A stretch of DNA of 64,000 nucleotides from Sphagnum magellanicum (Eukaryota > Streptophyta > Sphagnopsida > Sphagnales > Sphagnaceae): NCBI GenBank assembly GCA_021904315.1, contig CM038914.1, positions 1,488,001 to 1,552,000 of the forward strand, read 5' to 3'. The translations under genes were made by a program, and so were the position numbers. How positions within the stretch are numbered: the first letter of the stretch is position 1; every line of letters begins with the position of its first letter. Below the pieces are notes generated by a model. The model saw only the letters and a program-made list of their open reading frames with translations. It had not been told where the DNA came from and searched no databases. This document shows positions 33,380 to 45,479 of this stretch, piece by piece.

Positions 33380-34880
33380 TTGGAACCTATGTCAGATAAA
33401 GATAAAGAAAGAAAAAATAACAATAGATCGAAAGATTGGAGAAGAGAGAATCAAAAGGAAACTATAGAGGCTATTATTGTAGCCCAACAATCTATTACAC
33501 AAAATAGATGGAAAGGTCTTGGCGCAATTTTTAATTCACCAGTAGCATATCAAATGCTTCGACTTGTAGAAAAGGAAATGGTAATTATTGTTGTTCAAAT
33601 TGATGTTGAGGAAGTAATTGAATCAACAAGTGATGGAACTTGACAACCCATGCAAAGAAGCTCATCAAATGTTGATCATGAATATCAAGAACTAACTGAA
33701 AAATTAAATATGTTGTTATTGAATACACTAGAGATTTATTGTTAATGCATTTGGAACAATCGTTGGGTGACAAAAAAGGGTTGGCTTCAAATACTAAGAT
33801 GGTAAGCTAATGGAAAATCAATGGGAACTCAAAGTGATAGTGGAAGTAATGATTGACCACTAGAAAGAATCACTTGGAACAACTTCGAGTCTTGATTTGT
33901 TGAATACAAAAATTTGGTTAGTTCGACAACCAACAACTACTACAATAATGATGAACATGAATCCACTCGTGGCTGTCGTACCTGTAAATGTTTTGTGCAT
34001 TCAACTACCAAAGTATCATGGCAATGATGATCTCATTATATAGATACAACAATTAATTAAAGTTTGTGTGACTAAAGGAGAAGATATAGACGATCATAAA
34101 CTATAATACTTTTGAAATTTTCTTAGAAGGAGAACTACTAATTGGTTTGCTAGGTACGAAACAATTCATCCAATGGCAACATGGGGTGAAGTACAATGTG
34201 CTTTCATGAGTTGATTTAATGAAATTTGCAATGAAGGACAAGCAATTGCAATTTTGAAATATGCAACACAAAAGAAATAAGAGTCTGTAGAAAACTACTA
34301 TGATAGATTTTTGTGACTCTACAAAATTATTCCACAATGACCACATGATATTTATTTAAGAGAAGCCTTTAGAAAAGGATTGAGAATTAAAGTTAAAATG
34401 GCCATTATAAGTATGCCACAAAAAACTTTGGTAGAAATAGCAGAGGCCGACAATTATGATAAAAAAAGAAATGCCAATAAGAAAGAAAAATATTGTGGGA
34501 AGTTGATATGATAGGAAGTAAGCATATTATGAATGGAAGTGACAATTCGACAAGGAAGGTCAATTTGATGAAGGTAAATGAGTCATAGGGAGTTGACAAT
34601 AGTCTCGACAAGGACAAATCAACTTGTCTAAAGAACCAAGACATAATGATTACACAAAGTGTAGTGGCAAACCAAGATGAAAGGTTTGAGACATCGAATG
34701 GGTATGGAATTAATATGAATTCAATAGCAGAAGCTACATAAGTAATTATGAATTTGAATGGGACAATTGATGAAAATTTGTCCTCAATTAAGGGGAATGG
34801 TGGAAAATTCCTTAATTAAAATGAAAGAGGATTAGGTTGCAAATGTTTGTAAAATAACAACAAAGGTTGAAGATTTTGAT
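33380..34880 (+). pseudogene. gag: gag of the 11.4-kb element (broken)
   Basis: 33380-33643 is open and Lys/Arg/Glu-rich. At 34110-34330 the frame reads FLRRRTTNWFARYETIHPM, TWGEVQCAFMS and, further on, a YYDRFL word, which is the typical gag capsid pattern of plant Ty3/gypsy elements (LxxxAxxWF, ..TWxxxxxxF). TGA stops at about 34214 and 34316 fall where Arg codons (CGA) are expected. The Lys-rich section after 34440 has no clear zinc knuckle. Confidence 0.65.
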
Positions 34881-35210
34881 GAAGTTATGCCAATTGTTCA
34901 AGTTCGGGTGGGAAAGTTTGAAGTAAAGGACATGTTACTAGACGGTGGCTCCAGTGTGAACATTATTTCTAAAAGTTTGAAAAGGAAACTCAGATTGAGA
35001 AGACTTCAATAAGCTCCATTTGTGGTGCGAATGGTTAACCAACAATTGGTGCAGCCAATTGATTTGATTAAGAATTTGAAAATAAACTTAATAGGTTATG
35101 ATTACAAAATTTTAGTCATTATGTTGAATATGGAGAATGGAGTGGAAGCTTATTCCATGTTATTGGGATGACCATGGCTGAAATTAGCCAAAACTCATCA
35201 CAATTGGGGT
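34881..35210 (+). pseudogene. Aspartic protease domain of the 11.4-kb element (broken)
   Basis: Translated in the pol frame, MLLDGGSSVNIISKSL around 34935 contains the catalytic Asp (GAC at 34941) followed by Gly-Gly-Ser, the protease variant common in plant Athila-like elements. About 75 residues later LLG-stop-PWLK replaces a conserved Gly-Arg-Pro-Trp-Leu (CGA to TGA at about 35169). It processed the Gag-Pol polyprotein when active. Confidence 0.7.
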
Positions 35211-35380
35211 GATAGTACCCTCATTATTACTTCAAGAGAACGAATTGTGACGTTAGGTACAGTAAAACGAATTAGAATTAATTCATCATTACGACCAAAG
35301 AATTTAAATGATGAATTTGATTGGGAAAAAGGATTGCCAAAATGAAAAGAAGATCAATTTTATAATGCAATACCATAATT

Positions 35381-36560
35381 ATGGCATGTAGAGAAGTAAC
35401 GCTTGAAGAACTACATTTCTTAAAAGAAATAGATTGTGGTATGTTACAACTAGAAGACATAGTTGATTATCCAGTGTATTTTTATGAGCATCAACTAAGG
35501 GAAGCTTTAATATTGGATGAGGTTGTCGACATCACTGTCAAAGATAAAAAGATTGCTAGTTGGATAGTGACAGTTGAAGAACAATTAGTTAAACTCAACT
35601 TGGGAAGCAATGAAGAACCTAAAGAGATATTAATTAATGCCATACTACCAAGTGTATTTCAAACACAAATTGAAAAGGTGTTAATGGAGCACAAAAATGT
35701 TTTTGCATGGAGCTATAAGGAATTAAAAGGAATTCCAAAAGAAGTATGTGAGCATAAAATTGAAGTGATGGTGAATGCTTAACTAGTTAAACAAAAACAA
35801 TACAAAATGAATCCAAATTATGCATTAAGAGTTAGAGAAGACCTTGATAAATTACTAGATGTTGGATTTATATATCCTATAGAAACCACTCAATAGTTAC
35901 CCCCTTTAGTAATTGTGCCAAAGAAAAATGACAAATTACATATATGTGTGGATTATCAAAAATTAAATGCCCAAACCGAAAAGGATCCATTTTCATTACC
36001 TTTCTTGGATTCAATCCTTAATTTAGTGGTTGGACATGAAATGTACTCATTTATGGATGGTTATAGTAGCTATAACCAAGTTAAAATGGCAAAAAAAGAC
36101 AAAGAAAAAACATTTATTTTAGTAGGGTGCATATGCATATAACGTTATGCCATTTGGGTTATGCAATGCTCTTGCCACTTTTCAAAAAGTGGTGACCAAA
36201 GCCTTTAAGGAATATTTGAATAAGTTTATGCAAGTGTTCTTGGATGATTTCAGTGTGTATGGAAGTAAAAAAGACCACTTAGGTCAATTACAAAAGTGCT
36301 TGGAAGACTGTAAATGAAATGGCATAAGTCTTAACCTAGAAAAATGTTCATTTTGTGTTAATTTGGGTGTTCTTCTTGGACATATTGTTTGTAATGATGG
36401 ATTATTAGTGCATCCTAGAAAAATTATTGTAATCACTACAATGCCATTACTAGTTAATGTGACAAAAATTAAAAGATTTTTGGGAGTAGCTAGTTCTTAC
36501 TAGCGTTATTTCCAAGACTTTGCCAGCAAAGTGCATGACACCAATGTGCAAACTACTAAA
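35381..36560 (+). pseudogene. pol: Reverse transcriptase region of the 11.4-kb element (broken)
   Basis: 35381-35782 is the open linker preceding RT (VFAWSYKELKGIPKEV near its end is the standard entry to Ty3 RT). 35915-36142 contains KKNDKLHICVDYQKLN and LDGYSSYNQ-type words with one changed residue. After a frameshift near 36142 MPFGLCNALATF appears, then VFLDDFSVYG with the catalytic Asp pair at about 36243-36248. TAG at 35896 sits where Trp is usual. A further stop interrupts SSY-stop-RYF near 36503. The enzyme copied element RNA into DNA; this copy cannot. Confidence 0.85.
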
Positions 36561-36565
36561 GAAAG

Positions 36566-37050
36566 ATGAAGAATTCAAATGGATTGAAGCTTGTAATAAA
36601 TCTTGGGAGGATGAAAGCATTTATGATGTGTTTGCTAATGTTAATGGTACCAAATTGGAAAATTGAATTTCATGTGCATACAAACACATCAAACTTTGCT
36701 TTAGGGGTTATGTTAGGTCAAAACCAAGATAATACCATTGATAGACCAATATATTATGTAAGTAGACTTATGAATAGTGTAGAAAAAAATTATACAACAA
36801 CTGAAAAGGAAGTTTTAGAATGATATATGCTATGAAGAAATTTAGACGTTATTTGTTAGGAAATGGTTTCATTTTCTTCGTAAATCATCAGGCATTACTA
36901 TATTTGGTGAACAAACCAAGAGTAACAAGTCGAATTGCTAGATGGTTCTTACTATTATAAGAATTTGATTTTAAAGTTGTCTACAAACTGAGTCGAGTTC
37001 ATTTCTTTACCAGATCACCTGTTTAAAATCAGTCATGGGGAACCAATAAA
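36566..37050 (+). pseudogene. RNase H domain of the 11.4-kb element (broken)
   Basis: The open frame 36566-36823 contains FHVHTNTSNFALGVMLGQNQ, with Asn where the first catalytic Asp of the DAS motif is expected, and YTTTEKEVLE with the catalytic Glu. A shifted frame continues to FVNHQALLYL (Asn where Asp is usual) and RWFLLL-stop-EFDFKV. Both Asp-to-Asn changes are G-to-A. So the catalytic triad is lost. Confidence 0.75.
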
Positions 37051-37079
37051 AGGGGTAGATGATTAATTACCTGACGCTC

Positions 37080-38690
37080 ATTTAGTTAATGTGGGAGTTG
37101 ATTGGTATGGTCTAATCATAGAATATTTGAAGAAAAGACATTTTGACATCAATGTGCCTAAAGAGGAAAAACATCAAATAGTCATTAGGGCTAGGCTCTA
37201 CACCTTATATGATGGACAACTATATAAGCTAGGACCAGATGGGGTCTTATCACAATGTTTATTTCCAAAAAAGGTGTCTACACTATAGGAAGATTTCCCT
37301 GAAGGACTAGTTGGCGAGTATTTTGGCATGAATACTATCATTAAAAAATTATTATCTTTAGGCTATTGGTGTTCACTATGCATAAAGATGTTATTAAATT
37401 ATGTCAAAACTATGACATTTGCCAATGTCTAAAGCCTATATGGCAAAGTGGTAAAGGGCCACTCCTATTGGTTATGGCATTTGAACCTTTCATGAAATGG
37501 GGTCTTGGTTTTATGGGACTAGTCAAATCGACAGCAAGGTATATTGGAAATCAATATATCATAATAGTTACTAATTATACTAATAAATGGGTAGAAACAA
37601 AAACATTTCCTAACAATATGGTTAAAAGCACCATTAAATTTATTTATGAACAGATTATTACTCACTTTGGTTGCCCAACCCATCTTGTAAGTGACTGGGG
37701 TGGTCATTTCATTAATAAAACTATTGAGATGCTTGTGGAAGAATTTATAATTTCACATCATAAGTCGACAACTTACAATCCATAGGGGGACGGGCAAGCC
37801 AAATTGACTAACAAAACATTGGGTAAAATATTAGCCAAACTGGATGTAAACTAGACAAATTGGGATGCAATGTTAGTCATTACTCTATGGGCATATCGAA
37901 TAGCTTATAAAATAACAACTCAATATACACCCTTCAAGTTGGTTTATGGCACTCAACCAATTATGTTGGCACAATTTGGGGTACCAACTAAAAGAGTTCA
38001 TGACTTACCATAGGAAGATCTAGACAAAGCTATCAAGGTAAGGATGGAAGATTTATTTAGATTGGATAAACTCATTGGCAAGCTGAAGAAAATATCAACC
38101 ATATTTAGTTGTTGCACAAAGAACAAAGGGATGAAAGAGGAAGGATGAAAAGTTTTAAGGAAGGAGAGTTAGTACTATGGATGCCTAAAGCCACAAAAAT
38201 TAAAGGAGGTAAATTTACATTACCTTGGAAAGGTCTTTTTAAAATACAAATTTTTTTTGATAACAACATTATGGAGTTGTCAACCATAAGTGATGAAGGG
38301 GTAGAGAGAATAAATATTAACAAACTAAAAGCCTACCATCATGAAAATCCACCAACAGATGTAATAGTGGTTGTTATAGTTGATATAAGACTTAATGGGA
38401 AAATTAGAAATACGCATAGAAAGAAAAACAAACCTAATTTTCCACCTAACTTGTATACCAAACCAAAGAATCTACCTTGGATTGACCGAAAACCAAGAGG
38501 AACATTTACTGAGAACAATATTGAATGGGTTGAAGAAGAAAATTCAAGAAGTGGCATACCAAGGATGTGTAAAAATGAAAGATCAAGAAAATTCAATTAT
38601 AAAGGAGGGAAAAAGACAATAGTACCGTTATACCTAAAAAATTATGTAAATAAAGAAGGGAGCCATAAAAATAGAAAAGTTAGTCTATAG
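37080..38690 (+). pseudogene. Integrase of the 11.4-kb element (broken, active site lost)
   Basis: The open frame 37366-37785 covers the end of the zinc-binding domain (KLCQNYDICQC) and the catalytic core. WGLGFMG has Gly where the first catalytic Asp is expected, LVSDWGGHF keeps the second Asp, and QAKLTNKTL has Lys in place of the catalytic Glu (GAA to AAA). TAG stops at 37783, 37852, 38010 and 37287 fit Gln codons. 38109-38690 is the C-terminal domain (WMPKATKIKGGKFTLPWKG and a KAYH word) and a basic tail. Confidence 0.85.
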
Positions 38691-38719
38691 CCTAGACTAG
38701 CTTGTGTGAAGGAAACAAC

Positions 38720-41700
38720 ATAGGATATGTTCAACATGCCCATGAATGAGTCGCATCCTATATGGCCACTAAAACAGCTACTATGTCCTTAGGAATTAGC
38801 CGAATTGAAAGCCATCAAACAAAAATACCACGTGTGGAAGGACTATTCGGAAAAAGATAATGATCGGATTGCTAAGTGGAATGCAAGAGCAAGAGAAGTG
38901 TGCAAGAGAAAAAATTGTAATAAGGTAATAGCTGCAAAGCAAGGAGTACCAGAAGAATTTTGGTTCAAGCCATACATTGGAAAATTTAGTGGAGAGAAGT
39001 TTATAGAAAAGTATGCACAGAAATGACATGCTTCTTGGTCTACAACCCTAGATAAGTAAAGAATTTCTTATAAACCACTAGACCAAAAAGTAAGAAAGAC
39101 TAAGGAAAAAGAAACTAGAAGTGAGTAGGACAATAGTTATGGAATGATAACACTTAAAAGTTCTGATTTCGAGGATGTGAGGAGTTTTAACCACCCACAT
39201 CTGAGCATGAAGGAATATCGAAAGAAATTGCGTCGAATGGAAGTACTTATTGAGAAAGGAGCATTTCGAATTTCCAAGAAGAGGAATGCGACAATTGCGA
39301 CTACATTCTGGAGACAAGTCTGTTGCAAGTTCGAAAATACATGAAAGCAAAGCAAGATGAGAGGTTTATTCCTTACAATTTCCTAAAGTAAGAGCAACTA
39401 GAGAAGGAAGTGATTATTTTAAGGCTCGACTATTTCTTTGTTGGAATATATAAAGAACCTTAGGAGTTGCCTTACAAAACTTACATTGTAGTATTTTGGA
39501 ACTAGGAGTTCAACTTGTATAAAGAACAAAAGTTGGCAATGGGTAAAATGAAGCATGAGATGGAAGAGAGTAGTGGGGACATTGTTTCAAAGCGATGCAA
39601 AATCAAAGAGTTGGAAAAGTTGCCAACTCTAAAACAGTAAGGAAAAATAAATTTCTTCAGCTTTACACACGGTAACATTTGGATTCTAATGAGGGAAGAA
39701 ATAGATTGGGCAAAAAAAGTAGGAGTTGCTAGAATCAAGAAGTTAGACTGGACTTTAGTTAAGGAGCTAGTAGTGAAGGAAATGATAAGCAATTATAACC
39801 ATGTTTATTAGCATGGCAAGTTAAAGGGAAGACAAATCGACGTAAAAGAAGGAGTGGCAAGGATTTTTGGCATGTCCCATATAAGAGGATTGTACCAATT
39901 GGAAGGGAAAGTTATAACCCAATTGTTGCATCTTACTGCATTGGAAATGAACATGAGCATTACATACCATGCTCAAGTTACATGATTGCCAAAACAGATG
40001 GCAAGCGCAAGGTAACAAAACTGGAAACATTGACGCAGATTATGTCTTTCAAACAAGGAAACAAGTTTGCTCTAAGTGTTTTGATTTCAATGATGTTGGT
40101 AGTAGAGAAGGAAGAAGTGAACTGGGCTATTTGGTTTTCACAAAAGTTACAAAATGAAATCATTGTAATTCAGTGCAAGGCAGGAAAAATTGGAAATACA
40201 TTAGCCATATCAACTTTGACCATTATTGGTCATCATTTTTTGAAGCAATGGGAGCTAGAAAAAAAAGAATCTATTGGGACCAAGAAGAAGACCCAAAACA
40301 AGAAGGAGAAGATGATTGTGGATCTTAATGCAATCTTGTTAGTAGAAAAGAAGAAGAGCAAACTGGTTATAACCACAAGCAAGGAGATCATAGAGGTATC
40401 TCCAATCCAAGAGGGAAATCTTGGTGAGGTTGATGAAGCCTCAAGCATTTTGAGTGAAATTGGAGGGAAGCATGTTGAGATATTTAGTGAGGTAATGGCA
40501 AAACCCTTAGTACCCATTATAGAAGAAGTAGAAACACAATTGGTAGAAGAAAAGGGTATGCAAAATGTTCCAATAGATGTGGATATGGAGGAGTTGAGAA
40601 TACATGAGGTAGTCAGTGAGGAGGTGATTACTAAAGGAGAGGATCACAAATATCAATACTTAGAACATAAGGATGTGGAAATCATTGCAATAAAAGAGCC
40701 ATTTCATCAACAATTGGAAAAGGAGTTATTAATGCAACCTAAAGAAGATGAATAAATAAAGAAGAGTCAACAAGAAGGAAAAGTGTAACAGATGGAGGAA
40801 GAATTACATACATGAGCATTAGTAATGATGGACTAGCAATGGCAAGAAACTATTAATGACATGGCAAAGTAGTTAGTGGTTATAGAGAATGGTGCATCTA
40901 CCAATGGGGACTTGGATATAATGGTTGAGTAGTTGGAGATGTTGGCATAGAGAATTAGGAAGAAGAATGGGGAAGTTCAAGAATTGCAGAAAAAAATGAA
41001 AAGATGGCAAAGTAACTAGAAGAAACACAGAAGCAATTGGCAAACCAAGTGGAGAAAACACTTTATGAAGAAAGCCAAAGGATTTCAAGAGAAGAAATGT
41101 GTTAGTTGAAAACAAGAGTTATTACTCTAGAGAATGAGAAAAAGGAGATAGGTGAAGTTTTAGCAAAAGTATAAAAGAGGAACCTCCACCTTGAAGCTCA
41201 ATTGACACAGGACAAGTCAAACCATGAAAGGTTGTTGAAGGAAACAAAGAAGAAAATCAAACAACTACACTAGCAACTCATGAAGTCCCAAACTCAAGAG
41301 GAATTAATTTTGAAGGAATTAGAGATGGTGAAGGAAGTTGTAAAGACAAAGAATAAGGAAAGATTAAAACATCATCAAGAGATTATCACAAAGGCTGATG
41401 CAAAAATTGACTTTAGGAATAGGGAAATCAAATCATTCAGAAATGAGCAGCTTGACCTATATGAAGAATTGAAGGGGATGGAGGAGGTTTTACACGAATG
41501 AAAAGACGAATTTAGTATTTAACAGGTAGCCTTGGAGAATGCTTGTGAAAATCATCACAAGGATCAGAAGATTCTGGTGGCAAAGGGGGAAACATTATTG
41601 AAGGAGTTGCAAATGGCACAAGGCAATTTACTTTGCAAATCGTTAATGATTGGGAAAATGTGGCATTGAAAATAAAACCAAGGCAATGTTGTATGATGAA

Positions 41701-42640
41701 TTCATCGAACGACTTCCAATGAAGAGAAGATGATTTATGGAATTGGTGCTCCTAGAATTGAACATCCAACTCTGGCAAAAAAGGCAAATGTCAAGCTATA
41801 TTCCAAAAGTGATATGGCACATATGATGCTAGAGTTAGAATATGCTTTGCCATTGTTACCAAATTTAGAAACATACTACCTGTTGCATCATTTTCATATT
41901 TGTTTAAGGGTAGGGGTAGCACTGCTAGTATTAAGAGGTCACATCACTAAGAAGTAATTCTTAGTAATGTGTGCTGTAAAAGGATTTGGAATCAAGAGAA
42001 TTTTTAACTTACAACATAATATGTTGTTACATTCAATACCATCAGTTGAGAGGATAAGGAGTGTTAGAATTTGAGGTGGGTTGTTTGGGGTTTTATGCCC
42101 TAAGGTACTACTATAGGTTAGAATATGCATATTAGGAGTATTACCACCAACATGAGATTGTTGTCCAACAAATTAGTTTTTGCCATGACACAAATGGAGA
42201 TTATCCTAGATCATGTGGTAAGTCGAATTCATGCCAAACCTAAGCGATGGATTTAGCTAATTAATTACTACCAGGAGCTTGCTTACCTCATCGACTTGGG
42301 AGATCATGTGATGGAAGCAATTATGTGAAGGGTAAGTTGTGAGGTTACCAAATTTCAGGCAACAAATGCACATCTTGGCCATGATGCATTGTATTGGCAA
42401 GTCTGCCATATTACGCATTCGACACTTGGTGGATAAATTAACAAAACGACCACATATTGGCAAGATTGTGCACTACCAACAGTGGTTTCCTCATCCAATG
42501 AAGCCTAATCAAATCAACCACTATGTGAAAGGTGAATGAATTACAACACCTAAGAATGGAACAAAATTTATTGGTAGTGAAATAAATGACTATTTTACTC
42601 TTGCTTAGATGGTACTCTATGTTAAGAGTAGTGGACATCT
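38720..42640 (+). pseudogene. Unrecognised 4-kb coding region after pol in the 11.4-kb element
   Basis: Between integrase and the 3' LTR lies plus-strand coding-like sequence in several pieces: 38805-39026 (KQKYHVWKDYSEKDNDR), 39144-39344, 39660-40000 (MREEIDWAKKVGVARIKKL and GRQIDVKEGVARIFGM), 39982-40755 (257 codons, Glu/Val-rich second half), a coiled-coil-like Lys/Glu part at 40780-41510, and 41730-42540. Ty3/gypsy elements of the Athila type often have an extra frame here, but I see no signal peptide or membrane segment typical of an envelope-like protein. A similar piece exists at 55.2-56.4 kb. Possible captured host sequence or an element-specific protein. Confidence 0.5.
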
Positions 42641-42688
42641 TAATCAAATCTAGGAAACTTAGTTGTTGTGTTGGGACATTACAACAAT

Positions 42689-42702
42689 TAAGAGGGGAAT
42701 AA
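42689..42702 (+). promoter_or_regulatory. Polypurine tract of the 11.4-kb element
   Basis: TTAAGAGGGGAATAA lies directly before the 3' LTR, the position where plus-strand DNA synthesis is primed. Confidence 0.75.
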
Positions 42703-43254
42703 TGTTAGGAAATGGAGATAGAACAATAAGCATACAGGCAAGTCGATAAGCATAGACAAGTCAAGATGACAAAATAGGCAAAATAATGTGATAGAGTAAG
42801 CAAATCAATATGACAATATAGGCAAATTGGTATGATAACAGATCATTATGTCAACATAGTGTAATCGATTTGTGGCAAGTCAATTTGCCAGACAATTATG
42901 CTATTATAACCATTTTGTGAGGAGTATAAAAAAACAATTCAACGAACTTGCTATTACTTTAGAGGAATTAAGCATAGGAGTGATGAGAGGAAAGAAGGGA
43001 GATAAACATTGTAGAGCCTCATGGTTTATGGAAATATAAAGGATGTTCTTTTTTTCCTTATGGGTGCATGAGTATTGTATGTGGAATTAATTGAATGAAT
43101 CCCCAAACTTAGAATGGATTGAATGTTGTCCTAGGTAGGGTGTTTACATGGTATTCACTCTAATGGAATAGCACAAGGATCTAGTAATGCTATAGAGGTA
43201 GTTAATTTATTCACAGAAAATCAGAATTACACTTGCAAAATTATATCACTAACA
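42703..43254 (+). repeat. 3' LTR of the 11.4-kb element
   Basis: Starts TGTTAGGAAATGGAG and ends TCACTAACA, followed by TTGTT (43255-43259), the right target duplication. A TATA box TATAAAAAAA lies at 42925-42934. Confidence 0.93.
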
Positions 43255-43259
43255 TTGTT

Positions 43260-44103
43260 GCTATTAAAGTTCAAAGATGATTTGTAAAATTTCAAGTGGC
43301 ATTCCTATAACATTTTAAATTATTTAAAATAAATAATAAATAAGAAATTTATGAGGTTTGAAAGTAGGAGGGGTCCAAAGAGAAGGAAAAAAAAAAAAAA
43401 AAAATTGTAATTGGGAAAGTTTATTTTATTATTATTTTATTGTTAATTTTTCATTACTCCTTTTCCTTTGCATTTCAAAGATGATTGTAGGATTTTTTAA
43501 TAATTATCATTACTTATAATGAAATATTATTTTCATATTGATACCTAATTTAAATTAGTAATTAGCTTAGGATGTTTGGGTACTTGTAGGTTAACTAATG
43601 TAACCTATTTACCGTAAATATTTTAACATAAATAATAAATTTTAAATATATATTATTTATTATATATATAAATAATTAATTATCATATAATTATAATAAT
43701 TTATAATAGTTATTCCTATTAATAATTTTTATTTCAATAAAATTTTATTAGCTTTGATTACCTATAATATTGAAAATTTAAAATATCATAATTTGAATTA
43801 ATTATGGATAATAATAATAATAATAAATAAATAATATTTACTATTAATTAATTTAATTTATTTAAACCATTACCTATAATATTTAAGTAATAATATTATC
43901 ATATCAATTAATTTTGAATATTTCTTTTGTTTAATTGAATCTACATTTTCTAAAAATAATTCCAAATAAATTATAATAAAAAAATTTCTACTTGCCAATT
44001 GTTTTAGCTTAACTTAATTTAGTCATGGTTAATTTTAGCTTAATTTAATTTAATTTAGTGTAACTTAATTCAGCCATGATTAGTTTGGCCTAATTTAATT
44101 TAG
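43260..44103. other. AT-rich spacer
   Basis: Very AT-rich, with a poly(A) run near 43387-43405, (ATA)n at about 43810 and AATTTAATTTA words from 44030. No gene. Confidence 0.55.
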
Positions 44104-44678
44104 GATATCGACAAGGTAAAGTAGATAAAAAAAACAGTCTATCCAAAGTCCAATTAAAAAATGAAACGTTTTTGATATGGACACAAGAAAGTAAATTCAA
44201 AATATTTTGAAGTAAAAATATAAAACCATAAGGCCTTACATATAATTTATGAGAAGTTGGATACAAAATTTAAACAACTTTGGTATCCTAAAAGTAGATT
44301 GAAAGTACGTTTGAAACTAAATGGAATGGTGTTCAAACCTATTGCATATTACATTTTTGATATATTATGATTATAACATTCATAATTTAAAGGGTTCAAC
44401 GAAGTTGAATTTTTTTAAAATCAATATTTCATCTACATGTAGCCTATTTTGTAAGATCAGACATTTTGTCCAAGTAGAATTTTTTAGAAAAAAATCTACT
44501 TAATTCTACTTTCAAGATGGGGTTTTAAAGCATTTTAAACATAAAATCAAAGATTATCATGTTAATTATTATACCAAAAACAATTTCTACTTTCAATACA
44601 TTAAAAAAAATTCATGGCTACATGTAATGTTTTTTTGACAAAAAGTAGTGAGTCATCTACTTTACCTTGCTTGCACCC
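44104..44678 (+). mobile_element. MITE, AAGTAGAT family, copy B (575 bp)
   Basis: Both ends reach AAGGTAAAGTAGAT (44112-44126 and, in reverse, 44651-44668). The interior shares GTTGGATACAAAATTT and TATTATGATTATAACAT with copy A at 21491. TTTAG flanks it on both sides (44099-44103 and 44679-44683), a likely 5-bp duplication. Confidence 0.75.
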
Positions 44679-44683
44679 TTTAG

Positions 44684-45065
44684 CCATAGTTAGTTTAACC
44701 CAATTTAATTTAATTTAATTTAATTTAACCTAACTTAATCTAAACATGTTTAATTTCAATTTAATTTAATTTGGCCATAATTAGTTTAGCCTAACTTAAT
44801 TTAGCCATATTCAGTTTTAACTAATTTAATGTAGCCATTATGAATTTAACCTTACTTGATTTAATTTAATCATAATTAATTTGGCCTAACTTAATTTAGT
44901 CATGGTTAATTTAACCTAACTTAATTTTGCCATGGTTAGTGTAGCCATGGTTAATTTAACCTTTAGGTTAATGTAGCTTAAGTTAATTTAGCCATGGATA
45001 GTATAATTTTTTAATTAATTTAGCCATAGTTAATTTAAGCTAACCTTAATTAACATGGGTTTAAC
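44684..45065. repeat. Degenerate TTAATTTAGCCATGG array
   Basis: Words TAATTTAGCCATGGTTAAT and TTAATTTAACCTAACTT alternate in loose units of about 13-20 bp. A smaller stretch with the same words lies at 44025-44100, so copy B inserted into this array. The TTTAGCCAT word also forms the satellite at 58 kb. Confidence 0.65.
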
Positions 45066-45479
45066 CTTAGTAATAAAGGTATATAATATTATTATACAAT
45101 ATAGCCTATGTAGATATATTAAGTATACCAATTTAAATATGTATTAATTTAGGCCATTATTTTTATGACACTTGTTCATGTTATATACATTTAGTTGCAT
45201 GTTAGTTGCACACATAACCATATGGCCCAAAAATTATACAATATCAAATTTGTACTTGTTAACATGATCAATACAGTTGTAAATGTTAACCGGTTGTATC
45301 ACTAATACAAAAATGCAATGTAGTTCACTATCTTAAATCACTTTGGGATCTTAAAAGTGAAATAAGATCACTACACTTTAATGATTTCACCCTATTTAAA
45401 GTTATTTCATTATAACATCACTATGTAAACATCGTGTTTCACTACTAGTTGACATAATTCACTGTTATAATTTATTGTG

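Larger units (their letters stand above)
31814..43254 (+). mobile_element. Old Ty3/gypsy LTR retrotransposon, 11,441 bp, complete ends
   Basis: Two LTRs of about 551 bp (31814-32364 and 42703-43254) begin TGTTA(A/G)GAAATGG and end CACTAACA, and the 5-bp duplication TTGTT flanks the element on both sides. In between, in order, are a leader, gag, a protease with DGGSS, reverse transcriptase with VFLDD, RNase H, integrase, and about 4 kb after pol that I do not recognise. The order RT-RH-IN is Ty3/gypsy, and the RT wording (VDYQKLN, MPFGLCNA) is like the Athila branch of plant chromovirus-free gypsy elements. The LTRs differ at about one base in seven by eye, so it is an old insertion. Many stops and frameshifts make it dead. 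Confidence 0.93.

Noticed and set aside
38720-42640. Envelope-like protein making the 11.4-kb element a retrovirus-like agent
   Set aside because: No signal peptide, membrane segment or cleavage-like motif could be seen; left as unknown.
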